A stretch of 64,000 nt of DNA from Leptospira ellinghausenii (GTDB taxonomy: Bacteria > Spirochaetota > Leptospiria > Leptospirales > Leptospiraceae): positions 62,001-126,000 of the forward strand of contig NZ_BFAZ01000002.1 of the NCBI RefSeq assembly GCF_003114815.1. The letters run 5' to 3'. This document shows, piece by piece, positions 9,400-17,966 of the stretch. Under the pieces are notes generated by a model, which did no database searches, was not told the DNA's origin, and saw only the letters and a program-made list of their open reading frames with translations. Each line of letters starts with the position of its first letter. The first letter of the stretch is position 1. Position numbers and translations under genes: made by a program.

Positions 9400-10185
9400 A
9401 TGTTTGTTTCTTTTGTTGAAAATAAAAACCGGAAAAAACCAGAACCGAGTGATGGGTCTCCTTCTTTTTTCTTTCAGCTTTGGTTAGGTTTTGCATTTAT
9501 ATTTATATTTAGTATCGTATTATTACCGTTTGGTGTCTATTGGCCACTTTCTCATTCCATTTGGATCTTACTCATCTTCTTTTTGCCTTTGGTTTTTTTG
9601 GGAATTCACTTCATCAAATCAAGTGGGTATAAAATCCTTTTTGCTGTTTTTTTGTCATTACTCGCAGGAGGGAATGTTCTATTGTTTTTAGGGGATGCCA
9701 TTGGTTACAAGTTAGGCCTCACTTCCAAATTTGATGTTTTACCAGAAGAGTCTCATTTAGCACTGGGCAATCGTTATTTGTATTTGAGAGAATTTTACTT
9801 AGATGATTCTGATTCAGGTTCGTTTCGGTCTCCCTTACTTGTCAGACGTAGATCAGGTAGTCTTGTTTATGGTCCCGTGATTACATTTCAATACAAAAGG
9901 ATTCGTGCTGTTTCTGGAAAAGAAACCAAATTACCAATGTATGCTTTGTGTTATTCGAAAGAAAATGGAAATTGTTCAGTCTCTAGTCTATTTTCAGGAG
10001 GAGTTTTGTTAAAAGAAACGATCTGGGAAACAAAAGAGACAAAGTTGAATCAAGATTCAATCTTTATCATTTGGAAAGATCGATTGGATTCTGAGTTTGA
10101 AACAAAGGGAATATTTTCGTTTTTATTTCTAATTTTTCTCCATCTTGTTTGGGGGATTGTGGTTTATTTTCCATTTAGAAATTAA
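9400..10185 (+). CDS. Hypothetical membrane protein
   Basis: A 261-residue protein with about three hydrophobic helices near the N-terminus (residues 27-105) and one at the very C-terminus (FSFLFLIFLHLVWGIVVYF). The roughly 130 residues between them are polar and strand-like, probably outside the cytoplasm. The topology resembles DUF3592-type proteins, but I see no firm motif. It is third in the cluster that begins at 6751, 18 bp after the secreted protein. A 100 bp gap with the kdp promoter follows, so it should not belong to the potassium operon. Confidence 0.65.
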   Translation: MFVSFVENKNRKKPEPSDGSPSFFFQLWLGFAFIFIFSIVLLPFGVYWPLSHSIWILLIFFLPLVFLGIHFIKSSGYKILFAVFLSLLAGGNVLLFLGDAIGYKLGLTSKFDVLPEESHLALGNRYLYLREFYLDDSDSGSFRSPLLVRRRSGSLVYGPVITFQYKRIRAVSGKETKLPMYALCYSKENGNCSVSSLFSGGVLLKETIWETKETKLNQDSIFIIWKDRLDSEFETKGIFSFLFLIFLHLVWGIVVYFPFRN

Positions 10186-10201
10186 GCCGACTGAGTTTTT
10201 A

Positions 10202-10247
10202 TCTTAATACGATCTTAATGTAATCTTATTTTTCCTTAAACTCTCAA
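10202..10247 (+). promoter_or_regulatory. kdp promoter with predicted KdpE direct-repeat box
   Basis: TCTTAAT occurs at 10202-10208 and 10213-10219, exactly 11 bp apart. A third copy, TCTTAT, is 11 bp on at 10224, and a weaker CTTAA follows at 10235. A helical-turn spacing of direct repeats is the usual operator form of OmpR/PhoB-family regulators. CTTAAA at 10235-10240, 16 bp after the second repeat, is the likely -10. CTCTCAA at 10241-10247 follows and is shared with the porin promoter. A start of transcription near 10247 gives a leader of about 39 nt to the kdpA ATG. Binding by KdpE is inferred. Confidence 0.6.
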
Positions 10248-10285
10248 GTCTTTACTAGAAGTATGTTTTATGGGAAGATAGAAGT

Positions 10286-11917
10286 ATGGTAGAATTACTC
10301 TATTTTCCTTTTTACATTGGGTTACTGATTTTAGTTTCACCATTTTTCGGTTACTACATGGCATTCATTTTGAATGCAAAAGTTTTACCCGGTGAAGGTA
10401 TATTCAATCGATTCCTTTACTCAGGTGATCCAACTAGCCAAAACGCTAAACAATATTTACAGAGTTTATTTTGGTTTCATCTTTTAGGAGGGGGATTCCT
10501 TTTTTTGGTTTTACGCTACCAGAATATTTTACCTCTTAATGCGATGAAAATCGATGGGATGGATTGGGACTTAGCTCTCAATACTACGATTTCTTTTATT
10601 ACCAATACCAACTGGCAAGCCTATTCTGGGGAAAGCCAACTCAGTAATTTTTCCCAAATGGTTGGCCTTACCCCTCAGAATTTTTTGAGTGCGGGGGTTG
10701 GGATTTCGGTACTGGCGTTTGTGAGTCGAGCCATTGTCTCTTCATCTGAACAAAAGTTTGGAAATTTTTGGCAAGATCTGTTTCGTTCTACATTTTATAT
10801 TCTCCTTCCTGTATCGATCCTTGTTGCAATTCTTTTGATTTCCCAAGGTGTGATCCAAACTTGGAATGAACCTCTCTCGTTATTAGGAACGGATACTCAA
10901 CCAATCCCACTTGGACCTGCTGCGTCGCAAATTGCGATCAAACAAATTGGAACCAATGGAGGTGGGTATTTTGGAGTGAATAGTGCCCATCCATTTGAAA
11001 ATCCAACACCAATCTCTAATTTTATCGAATTGTTTTCGATTCTCTTTATCCCTGCTTCCTGTGTATTTTTGTATGGAAAGATTACCAATTCTTTCAGACA
11101 TGCATGGGTTGTTTTTTTCATTATGTTAAGTTTGCTCATTTTAGGTTTTTTTGCCGTATTCTTTTCCGAATGGAATCACCCAGGATTTTGGGAAGGTAAG
11201 GAAACTCGGTTCTCACTAACGGAATCGTCCTTGTGGTTATCCGCAACAACTGCGGCATCGAATGGTTCTGTTAATTCGATGCATGATAGTTATTCTCCGT
11301 TAGCTGGCGGTATTGCTATTTTCCAAATGATGTTAAGTGAAATTATTTTTGGTGGTGTTGGAACAGGTATGTATGGAATGGTTCTTTTCCTCATCCTTAC
11401 CGTATTTTTATCAGGTCTCATGACGGGAAGAACTCCAGAGTATTTTGGAAAAAAAATTGAAAGTTATGAAATCAAATGGACTTTGTTTGGAATCCTAGCA
11501 CCAACCGTTTGTATTTTGATCGGTACAACGATTACCATTTTTTTGAACTCTGGTTTTACCGCAAAAGGACCACATGCACTTTCACAAATTCTATATGCTT
11601 TTAGTTCTGCTTCTGGCAATAATGGTTCTGCATTTGCTGGATTTAGTGCAGATACATTATGGGGAAATTTATCTCTCGGATTTTGTATGTTAGTTGGTCG
11701 TTTTAGTGTGATTTATGCAGTCATCATGGTCGCTGCGAGTTTAGGTGGCAAAATCACAACAAAGTCTTCCGAAGGAAACTTTCGATTGGATACAATTTTA
11801 TTTGGGATCTTAAGTTTTAGTGTGATTGTGATTGTATGTGGTTTGTCTTTTTTTCCAGTCATGGCCCTTGGTCCGATTCTGGAAGAGATCATGATTCGAA
11901 GTGGAATTTTCTTTTAA
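10286..11917 (+). CDS. kdpA: Potassium-transporting ATPase, channel-like subunit KdpA
   Basis: The potassium-selective membrane subunit of the KdpFABC pump, which takes up K+ at very low external concentration. At 543 residues with about ten hydrophobic helices it matches the family. The four selectivity-filter-like segments are visible, including TNTNWQAYSGE, IGTNGGGYFGVNSAHPFENP, ATTAASNGSVNSMHDSY and SSASGNNGSAFAG, each carrying the Gly or Asn of the filter. The ribosome binding site GGGAAGA lies about 9 bases before the ATG. First gene of kdpABCDE, 12 bp before kdpB. No kdpF-like small membrane peptide is visible upstream or between the genes. Confidence 0.98.
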   Translation: MVELLYFPFYIGLLILVSPFFGYYMAFILNAKVLPGEGIFNRFLYSGDPTSQNAKQYLQSLFWFHLLGGGFLFLVLRYQNILPLNAMKIDGMDWDLALNTTISFITNTNWQAYSGESQLSNFSQMVGLTPQNFLSAGVGISVLAFVSRAIVSSSEQKFGNFWQDLFRSTFYILLPVSILVAILLISQGVIQTWNEPLSLLGTDTQPIPLGPAASQIAIKQIGTNGGGYFGVNSAHPFENPTPISNFIELFSILFIPASCVFLYGKITNSFRHAWVVFFIMLSLLILGFFAVFFSEWNHPGFWEGKETRFSLTESSLWLSATTAASNGSVNSMHDSYSPLAGGIAIFQMMLSEIIFGGVGTGMYGMVLFLILTVFLSGLMTGRTPEYFGKKIESYEIKWTLFGILAPTVCILIGTTITIFLNSGFTAKGPHALSQILYAFSSASGNNGSAFAGFSADTLWGNLSLGFCMLVGRFSVIYAVIMVAASLGGKITTKSSEGNFRLDTILFGILSFSVIVIVCGLSFFPVMALGPILEEIMIRSGIFF

Positions 11918-11929
11918 GAGGAATTATAT

Positions 11930-13981
11930 ATGAAATCTAACTATTTTGTTTCCAAGGAATTGTTTCTTTCCTCTACCGGGAATGCATTCCAAAAATTTTC
12001 ACCCAAATATGCATTTTCCAATCCAGTCATGGCAACGGTTTGGGTAGGAACTTTACTCCTTCTTTTTCAAATCTTGTATCGCATCATCTTAGGGGAACCT
12101 CTTCGAAATGAACTCCCGATTTTTTTCTGGTTGGTTTTGACTTTGTTTTTTGCCAATTTCGCAGAAAGTGTTGCCGAAGGGCGAGGTAAGGCAAGAGCAG
12201 ATAGCTTACGTAAAACAAGATCTTCTACTATTACGAAAAAAGTAAACGCAGTAGGAGATAAAAATTTTACAGAGATCACTTCGAGTGAATTAAAAGTAGG
12301 CGATATTGTTTTAGTAGAAGCAGGCTCTATCATTCCTTGCGACGGAGAAGTGATTTTGGGAATTGCTAGTGTAGATGAATCAGCAGTCACCGGTGAGTCA
12401 GCACCAGTGATCCGCGAAAGTGGTGGAGATCGTTCTGCTGTCACTGGAGGAACAAAGGTGATTTCAGATTACCTTTATATCCAAATCACCGCAAAACCTG
12501 GAGAAAGTTTCATTGATAAAATGATTTCGATGATAGAAGGAGCCTCCAGGCAAAAAACACCTAATGAAATTGCATTGGGAATCTTATTATTTGCATTAAC
12601 CATTTTGTTTTTTTTAGGTGTCGTAACGTTGATACCGGTTGCGAATTTTGTGGGAAATCAAATTGGTCAAAAATGGAATTTTGATTTTTCAGTTTGGCTT
12701 GCTTTGTTTGTTTGCCTAATTCCAACAACGATCGCTGCATTGTTAAGTGCTATTGGGATTTCTGGAATGGAAAGACTCATTCGGTACAATGTAATAGCTA
12801 AAAGTGGAAAAGCAGTGGAAGCAGCTGGCGACATCCATGTCCTATTGCTTGACAAAACGGGAACAATTACACTGGGAAATAGGGAAGCACATCAATTTTA
12901 TCCTGTTGATGGTGTGACGGAAGAAGAGCTTGCAGATGCCGCTCAATTATCATCTTTATCCGATGAAACACCAGAAGGACGTTCAATTGTAGTATTGGCC
13001 AAACAGAAGTATGCTATTAGAGAAAGAAACTTGAATGCACTAGACGTTAGGTGGATTCCTTTCTCTGCTTCGACTCGGATGAGTGGTGTGGAAGTATATG
13101 AAAACGGATTGGAAGTCAGAAACATTCGAAAAGGGGCGTTTGATTCCATAAAAAAACATATTGAGTCATTGGGTGGAGTGGTTTCAGATAAGAACCAATT
13201 AGTGATTGAACAAATCTCCAGAAAAGGGAGTACTCCGATCCTTGTCTCAGAAGGAAAAAAATTACTTGGAGTGATTGAACTCAAAGACATCGTGAAGGGT
13301 GGTTTAAAGGAAAGGTTTGGATATTTAAGGAGAATGGGGATTCGAACTGTGATGATCACAGGAGATAACCCACTCACTGCTGCAGCGATCGCAGCTGAAG
13401 CAGGTGTTGATGATTTTATCGCAGAAGCAACTCCAGAAGCCAAGTTAAAACGAATCCGAGAAGAACAAGCAAACGGGTATTTGGTGGCAATGATTGGAGA
13501 TGGTACAAATGATGCGCCTGCTCTAGCCCAGTCAGATGTAGGAGTGGCTATGAACACAGGTACCCAAACGGCAAGGGAAGCAGGTAATATGATTGATTTG
13601 GATAGTAATCCAAGTAAACTCATCGAAATTGTTGAAATTGGAAAACAACTTCTTATGACAAGAGGCGCACTCACTACGTTTAGCATTGCCAATGACGTTG
13701 CTAAATACTTTGCGATCCTACCTGCCTTGTTTTTACCTCTGGCTCCCTTAAATATCATGCAATTGTCTAGTCCCGACAATGCAATACTTTCGGCTGTAAT
13801 TTTTAATGCTTTGGTAATTCCTGCTCTCATTCCACTTTCACTCCGTGGAGTGAAGTATGTTCCGAAATCACCGGACCAAGCCTTACTAAGGAATTTTCTC
13901 ATTTATGGAGGTGGTGGTATGGTGTTTCCTTTTTTCGGTATTAAATTGATCGATGTGATTTTATCAGGAGGAATTTTATGA
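11930..13981 (+). CDS. kdpB: Potassium-transporting P-type ATPase, catalytic subunit KdpB
   Basis: ATP-hydrolysing subunit of the Kdp pump in the inner membrane. The phosphorylation motif DKTGT is at Asp308. The actuator-loop motif TGES lies in the [11 protein letters not shown] segment, the P-domain hinge is [21 protein letters not shown], and the TGD motif is in [15 protein letters not shown]. At 683 residues with about seven membrane helices, it has normal family length. The stop overlaps the kdpC start by 4 bp, so the two are translationally coupled. A long open frame on the opposite strand is only a codon-bias shadow of this gene. Confidence 0.98.
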   Translation: MKSNYFVSKELFLSSTGNAFQKFSPKYAFSNPVMATVWVGTLLLLFQILYRIILGEPLRNELPIFFWLVLTLFFANFAESVAEGRGKARADSLRKTRSSTITKKVNAVGDKNFTEITSSELKVGDIVLVEAGSIIPCDGEVILGIASVDESAVTGESAPVIRESGGDRSAVTGGTKVISDYLYIQITAKPGESFIDKMISMIEGASRQKTPNEIALGILLFALTILFFLGVVTLIPVANFVGNQIGQKWNFDFSVWLALFVCLIPTTIAALLSAIGISGMERLIRYNVIAKSGKAVEAAGDIHVLLLDKTGTITLGNREAHQFYPVDGVTEEELADAAQLSSLSDETPEGRSIVVLAKQKYAIRERNLNALDVRWIPFSASTRMSGVEVYENGLEVRNIRKGAFDSIKKHIESLGGVVSDKNQLVIEQISRKGSTPILVSEGKKLLGVIELKDIVKGGLKERFGYLRRMGIRTVMITGDNPLTAAAIAAEAGVDDFIAEATPEAKLKRIREEQANGYLVAMIGDGTNDAPALAQSDVGVAMNTGTQTAREAGNMIDLDSNPSKLIEIVEIGKQLLMTRGALTTFSIANDVAKYFAILPALFLPLAPLNIMQLSSPDNAILSAVIFNALVIPALIPLSLRGVKYVPKSPDQALLRNFLIYGGGGMVFPFFGIKLIDVILSGGIL

Positions 13982-14553
13982 AATCAAAAGAAACACACCA
14001 ATGGGAAATCACAATTCGATTTCTTTTTATATCTATCTTATTCCTCGGTTTTTTATATCCATTTGCTATTACAGGAATCGGTAGTTTACTTTTTCCTAAA
14101 CAAGCGAAAGGTAGTTTAATCGAATCAAATGGTCAAATGATTGGAACGGAACTTTTTGCAAGAAAGGAAACATCACAGTCTTTGTTTCGATACCGTCCAA
14201 GTGCCGTGTCATATTCCACTCTTCCGAGTGGTGCATCAAATTTAAGTCCTTCCAGTTTGGATTTAAAAGCATTGGCGGAAGAGAGAAAAAATGAATTAAC
14301 AGAGATCGGAATTGATCCAATCCAATGCCAAGAACTTTTATATACTTCTGGATCTGGATTAGATCCACATATCACAATTGAGTGTGCCTTAGAACAAACA
14401 AAATACTTAAGCAAAGTGACAGGAGTCAGTTTGGATTCTATCAAATCATTGGTATGGCAACATGTTGAATCACCTATGTTTGGATTTATCGGGCGAGGTC
14501 GAGTCAATGTGACTAATTTAAATTTTGCTTGGAAACAGATGCACCATGAATGA
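13978..14553 (+). CDS. kdpC: Potassium-transporting ATPase subunit KdpC
   Basis: The single-span accessory subunit that stabilises the Kdp complex and promotes ATP binding. The 191-residue chain has one N-terminal membrane helix ([21 protein letters not shown]) and a periplasmic domain. Family motifs are the [17 protein letters not shown] block, the [15 protein letters not shown] block and a final [11 protein letters not shown]. It overlaps kdpB by 4 bp at its start and kdpD by 8 bp at its end, so the operon is very tightly coupled. Confidence 0.97.
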   Translation: MKSKETHQWEITIRFLFISILFLGFLYPFAITGIGSLLFPKQAKGSLIESNGQMIGTELFARKETSQSLFRYRPSAVSYSTLPSGASNLSPSSLDLKALAEERKNELTEIGIDPIQCQELLYTSGSGLDPHITIECALEQTKYLSKVTGVSLDSIKSLVWQHVESPMFGFIGRGRVNVTNLNFAWKQMHHE

Positions 14554-17119
14554 AGGCAAACGTCCTGAAGATTTTTTGTCTCTGGCAAATCAGTCAGAGC
14601 CAAACAAATCTGGAACTTTAAAAGTATACTTCGGAATGTCTCCTGGCGTAGGCAAAACCTATGCGATGTTAACGGAAGCTCACCATCTAAAACAAGATGG
14701 TGAAGATGTTAAAATTGGCATCGTAGAAACACATGGAAGGGCAGACACAAAAGCATTGGTTGATGGACTGGAAAAAATACCACTCAGAAACATTGAATAC
14801 CGTGGAAAAGTTTGGGAGGAAATGGATGTTGAAACGATCCTAAAGGAAAAACCAAGTTATGTGTTGGTTGATGAATTAGCCCATACTAATATTCCTGGAT
14901 CAGTCAATAACAAACGATACCAGGATGTTCTTTTACTCTTAGATGCTGGAATCAATGTTTTGTCTACTGTGAATGTTCAACATTTAGAAAGCCAAGTTGA
15001 TTCGATCGAAAAAATTCTGCAAAGTCCCGTCAAAGAAACGATTCCGGATAGTATTTTGGAGAGAGCAGACGAACTCGTGTTAATCGATATTATCCCTGAC
15101 GAATTGTTGAAAAGACTTTCTGAGGGAAGAGTTTATGTTCCTGATAAAATTGTACAAGCCAAAGAGAATTTTTTTCGAAAAGAAAATCTAACTTATCTCA
15201 GAGAATTATCACTTACCTATACAGCAAAGTATGTTGAAAAGAGAATGCCGCAGGGTAGAGAAAGGATTATGGTTGCGATCTCTGCAAGCCCTCATTCAAA
15301 AACCTTGCTAAGGAATGCAAAACGATTGTCTTTAGAGAGGAATTCCGAATTGTATGCTTTTTTTTCTGAAAGTGAGGAAACAAAAGACTCTGAATCTGCC
15401 TTTGCCATTCGTTCCCATATCCGCCTAGCAAAAGAACTCGGTGCAGAAGTGGTGCATTCATTTGAATCAGATCCTGTAGTGGGAATTGTCTCTGCCGTAT
15501 ATGAAAAAAGAATCCATCGTTTGGTGATGGGAGGATCGAGAAAACGTGGAATTTTTCCTTTGTTCCAGAAAAACATTACAGAAAAAATTTTAAACCAACT
15601 TCGAGATGTAGAAGTGATCATCATTCCCTACAATGATGATCGTAATTTTCATTTTGATTTTTATAAAAAATTAATTCCTTCTTCTAGTTTACGCCAATAC
15701 GTTGCTATCTTTGTATTAACATCTTTTGTTACTGTCATTAACTTATTTTTTATTTCTTATATAGGATACTGGACCGTTTCTATTTTATATTTATTCTATG
15801 TGGCTCTTCTTGGAATGTTTTTTAGCAGAGGTCCAGTCTTACTTGCAGCCATTTTATCTGCAAGTTTTTGGAATTTTTTGTTCATTCCGCCTCTGTACAC
15901 TTTTTATATTTCTAAATTAGAAGATGCCTTGATGTTTATCATATTTATGTTGATTGCTCTCATCAATGGTGGTTTAACGGCAAGATTGAAAAAAAATGAA
16001 ACCAAACTTAGGTCTCGTGAAGAAAAATTATCAATCTTATATGAATTAGCACAAAACTTATCTAAAACATCTACATCCAAAGAAATCATTGAAACAGGAG
16101 ATTCCTTTTTTAAACGTATCTTTCCATTTCCAGTGAAATTACATTTTTACCAATCGGGCGAATTTATTCCTCGTATTTCAGATCAAAAAGATTTAGCAGT
16201 TGCCTCTTGGACGATTAAAAACGGAAAACCTGCGGGTAGATATACTGATACTTTGTCACTCTCAAATGCAACCTTTTATCCTTTGGTGTCCCCAGGTGGT
16301 ATAACAGGTGTCATCAGCGTGAAAGCGAGTTTTGAGCCAAGTTTGGAAATGGAAATTTTATTAAATACTGTTGCTAACCAAGTTGCTTTGGCCCTCGACC
16401 GAGATGCTCTTTCAGAAGATGCGAAAAAAAACTATTTGATCAAAGAATCTGAAAAATTATACAATTTAGTTTTCAATTCTCTTTCTCATGAATTGAAAAC
16501 ACCTCTAACGTCTATTAGAGGATCTGCTTCTGCCTTATTAGATCCCGATATCGAATCTAATCCGAAAGCAAGGCGAGCTTTACTTGAGGAAATCCAAGAA
16601 AGTTCACTTGTTCTAAATTTACTATTGGGGAATTTATTAGATATAAGTCGTATCGAATCGGGTTATTTGGCCTTAAAAAAAGAAAAAGTTTACCCATCAG
16701 ATATCATTCATGATGCTATTTCTTACCTTGGCAAAAACAAATTGAATCATACGATTATAACAAATTTAAATCAGAATGATATGGTTATGGATTTAGACCG
16801 TGTCTTATTTTCCCATGCAGTCTTTAATTTATTATACAACGGTTGTATGTATACACCAGTGGGATCAACTATTTGGGTTTCTATTCATAAATTGGATGAA
16901 GAAACATTACGTTGGGTTGTGGAGGATAACGGAAATGGATTACCTATTGATTCTTCTAGGATTTTCCAGAAGTTTTATCGAGGTGAATCGTCGGGTAAAA
17001 TTGGCACTGGTCTTGGACTTGCCATTACCAAATCCATTGTAGAATTACATGGTGGTCAAATTGAAGCAGTGAACCGAAAGGAAGGTGGTGCAAAGTTTGT
17101 CATTGACATTCCACTATAG
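14546..17119 (+). CDS. kdpD: Osmosensitive K+ channel histidine kinase KdpD
   Basis: The membrane sensor of potassium limitation that phosphorylates KdpE. Domains in order: the N-terminal KdpD domain with Walker A GMSPGVGKT at residues 30-38 and VDELAHTN as the Walker B-like element; a universal-stress-protein-like domain to about 355; four membrane helices at about 375-480; a GAF-like region to about 620; then HisKA with the phospho-acceptor at His648 in SHELKTPLTS, and a HATPase domain ending in GTGLGLAITKSIVELHGG. I chose the ATG at 14546, inside the end of kdpC (8 bp overlap), rather than the in-frame TTG at 14525. This is the full-length 857-residue form rather than the short N-terminal-only form. 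Confidence 0.97.
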   Translation: MNEGKRPEDFLSLANQSEPNKSGTLKVYFGMSPGVGKTYAMLTEAHHLKQDGEDVKIGIVETHGRADTKALVDGLEKIPLRNIEYRGKVWEEMDVETILKEKPSYVLVDELAHTNIPGSVNNKRYQDVLLLLDAGINVLSTVNVQHLESQVDSIEKILQSPVKETIPDSILERADELVLIDIIPDELLKRLSEGRVYVPDKIVQAKENFFRKENLTYLRELSLTYTAKYVEKRMPQGRERIMVAISASPHSKTLLRNAKRLSLERNSELYAFFSESEETKDSESAFAIRSHIRLAKELGAEVVHSFESDPVVGIVSAVYEKRIHRLVMGGSRKRGIFPLFQKNITEKILNQLRDVEVIIIPYNDDRNFHFDFYKKLIPSSSLRQYVAIFVLTSFVTVINLFFISYIGYWTVSILYLFYVALLGMFFSRGPVLLAAILSASFWNFLFIPPLYTFYISKLEDALMFIIFMLIALINGGLTARLKKNETKLRSREEKLSILYELAQNLSKTSTSKEIIETGDSFFKRIFPFPVKLHFYQSGEFIPRISDQKDLAVASWTIKNGKPAGRYTDTLSLSNATFYPLVSPGGITGVISVKASFEPSLEMEILLNTVANQVALALDRDALSEDAKKNYLIKESEKLYNLVFNSLSHELKTPLTSIRGSASALLDPDIESNPKARRALLEEIQESSLVLNLLLGNLLDISRIESGYLALKKEKVYPSDIIHDAISYLGKNKLNHTIITNLNQNDMVMDLDRVLFSHAVFNLLYNGCMYTPVGSTIWVSIHKLDEETLRWVVEDNGNGLPIDSSRIFQKFYRGESSGKIGTGLGLAITKSIVELHGGQIEAVNRKEGGAKFVIDIPL

Positions 17120-17136
17120 CACCATAAAAAAAATCT

Positions 17137-17817
17137 ATGAATTATGATTTAATCCTTTTGGTAGATGATGATAGTGCAATTCGCAAAATGTTAAGAATTG
17201 CACTTGAAGCAAAAGGTTATCAGATCATAGAAGCAATTTCTAAAAAAGATACAATCGAATCTATTGCTTTGCACTCTCCAAAATTGGTTTTACTCGACTT
17301 ACAATTACCTGACGGAAATGGATTGGAGGTAATCCAAGAAGTTCGTACCTTTTCCGATGTTCCTTTTATTGTGTTGTCAGTAATGAATTCGGAGGAAGAC
17401 AAAATTGCCTTACTTGATGCAGGAGCAGATGATTATATCACAAAACCATTTAGTATGGGGGAACTCCTTGCCAGGATTCGTACCGCATTTCGTAGGTTAC
17501 CTTCGGAAGAAACTCCGATAAATTGGGAAAATGAAAACTTAATCATTGATTTTGCTAACCACCAAGTGTTCAAACATAATCAAACCATCAAATTAACACC
17601 AACTGAATTTCAAATCTTGACATACCTTGTAAAAAATTCAGGAAAAATTATCACACATGAAATCCTAATTAAAACCATATGGGGAGAAATGGCACAAAAT
17701 GAGATGAATTCACTTCGTGTTCATATTACCCAACTGCGTAAAAAAATCGAAGACACACCTAACCAACCAGAATGGATCACAACCGTTCCAGGTGTTGGTT
17801 ACCGTTGGACAAATTAG
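17137..17817 (+). CDS. kdpE: Two-component response regulator KdpE
   Basis: OmpR/PhoB-family transcription activator partnered with KdpD. The receiver domain has the acidic pair at Asp10-Asp12, the phospho-acceptor at Asp54 in VLLDLQLPDG, and the conserved Lys in ITKPFSMGEL. The C-terminal winged helix (about 130-226) includes LTPTEFQILTYLVKNSGKIITH and ends in TVPGVGYRW, the standard wing. It starts 17 bp after kdpD. Its likely targets are the two 11-bp-spaced TCTTAA direct-repeat sites upstream of kdpA and of the porin gene immediately downstream. That link is an inference from shared promoter layout. Confidence 0.96.
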   Translation: MNYDLILLVDDDSAIRKMLRIALEAKGYQIIEAISKKDTIESIALHSPKLVLLDLQLPDGNGLEVIQEVRTFSDVPFIVLSVMNSEEDKIALLDAGADDYITKPFSMGELLARIRTAFRRLPSEETPINWENENLIIDFANHQVFKHNQTIKLTPTEFQILTYLVKNSGKIITHEILIKTIWGEMAQNEMNSLRVHITQLRKKIEDTPNQPEWITTVPGVGYRWTN

Positions 17818-17842
17818 TTTTCCATTTCGTAACCATTTCTTA

Positions 17843-17866
17843 TAGTCATTAGTCATTAGTCATTAG
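17843..17866 (+). repeat. TAGTCAT tandem repeat (7 bp x 3.4)
   Basis: Three perfect consecutive copies of TAGTCAT occupy 17843-17863 and are followed by TAG. They sit between the kdpE stop and the porin promoter box, 15 bp before the first TCTTAA repeat. The 7 bp period could allow slippage in copy number. Whether it binds a regulator is unknown. Confidence 0.9.
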
Positions 17867-17880
17867 AATTGACGGTATTT

Positions 17881-17925
17881 TCTTAATGTTTTCTTAACTT
17901 GAAATAGTTTTTCATAATCTCTCAA
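17881..17925 (+). promoter_or_regulatory. Porin promoter with predicted KdpE direct-repeat box
   Basis: TCTTAAT at 17881-17887 and TCTTAA at 17892-17897 are 11 bp apart. A -10-like CATAAT lies at 17913-17918, 15 bp after the second repeat, and CTCTCAA at 17919-17925 follows directly. The same order and spacing occur upstream of kdpA, including the T-rich block before the -10. The second repeat falls where a -35 would be, as in promoters activated by PhoB-type regulators. A start near 17925 gives a leader of about 41 nt to the ATG. Confidence 0.6.
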
Positions 17926-17966
17926 CTATTGTGGCAAGTTTCTTTTTCTGATACCTTATAAGTATC

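Noticed and set aside
10186..10285. kdpF-like short membrane peptide before kdpA
   Set aside because: No short open frame with a hydrophobic helix and a start is present in this gap; it is filled by the promoter elements.
12943..13902. Long open frame on the minus strand opposite kdpB
   Set aside because: It is antisense to clearly conserved kdpB codons, has no recognisable domain or ribosome binding site, and reflects codon bias of the real gene.
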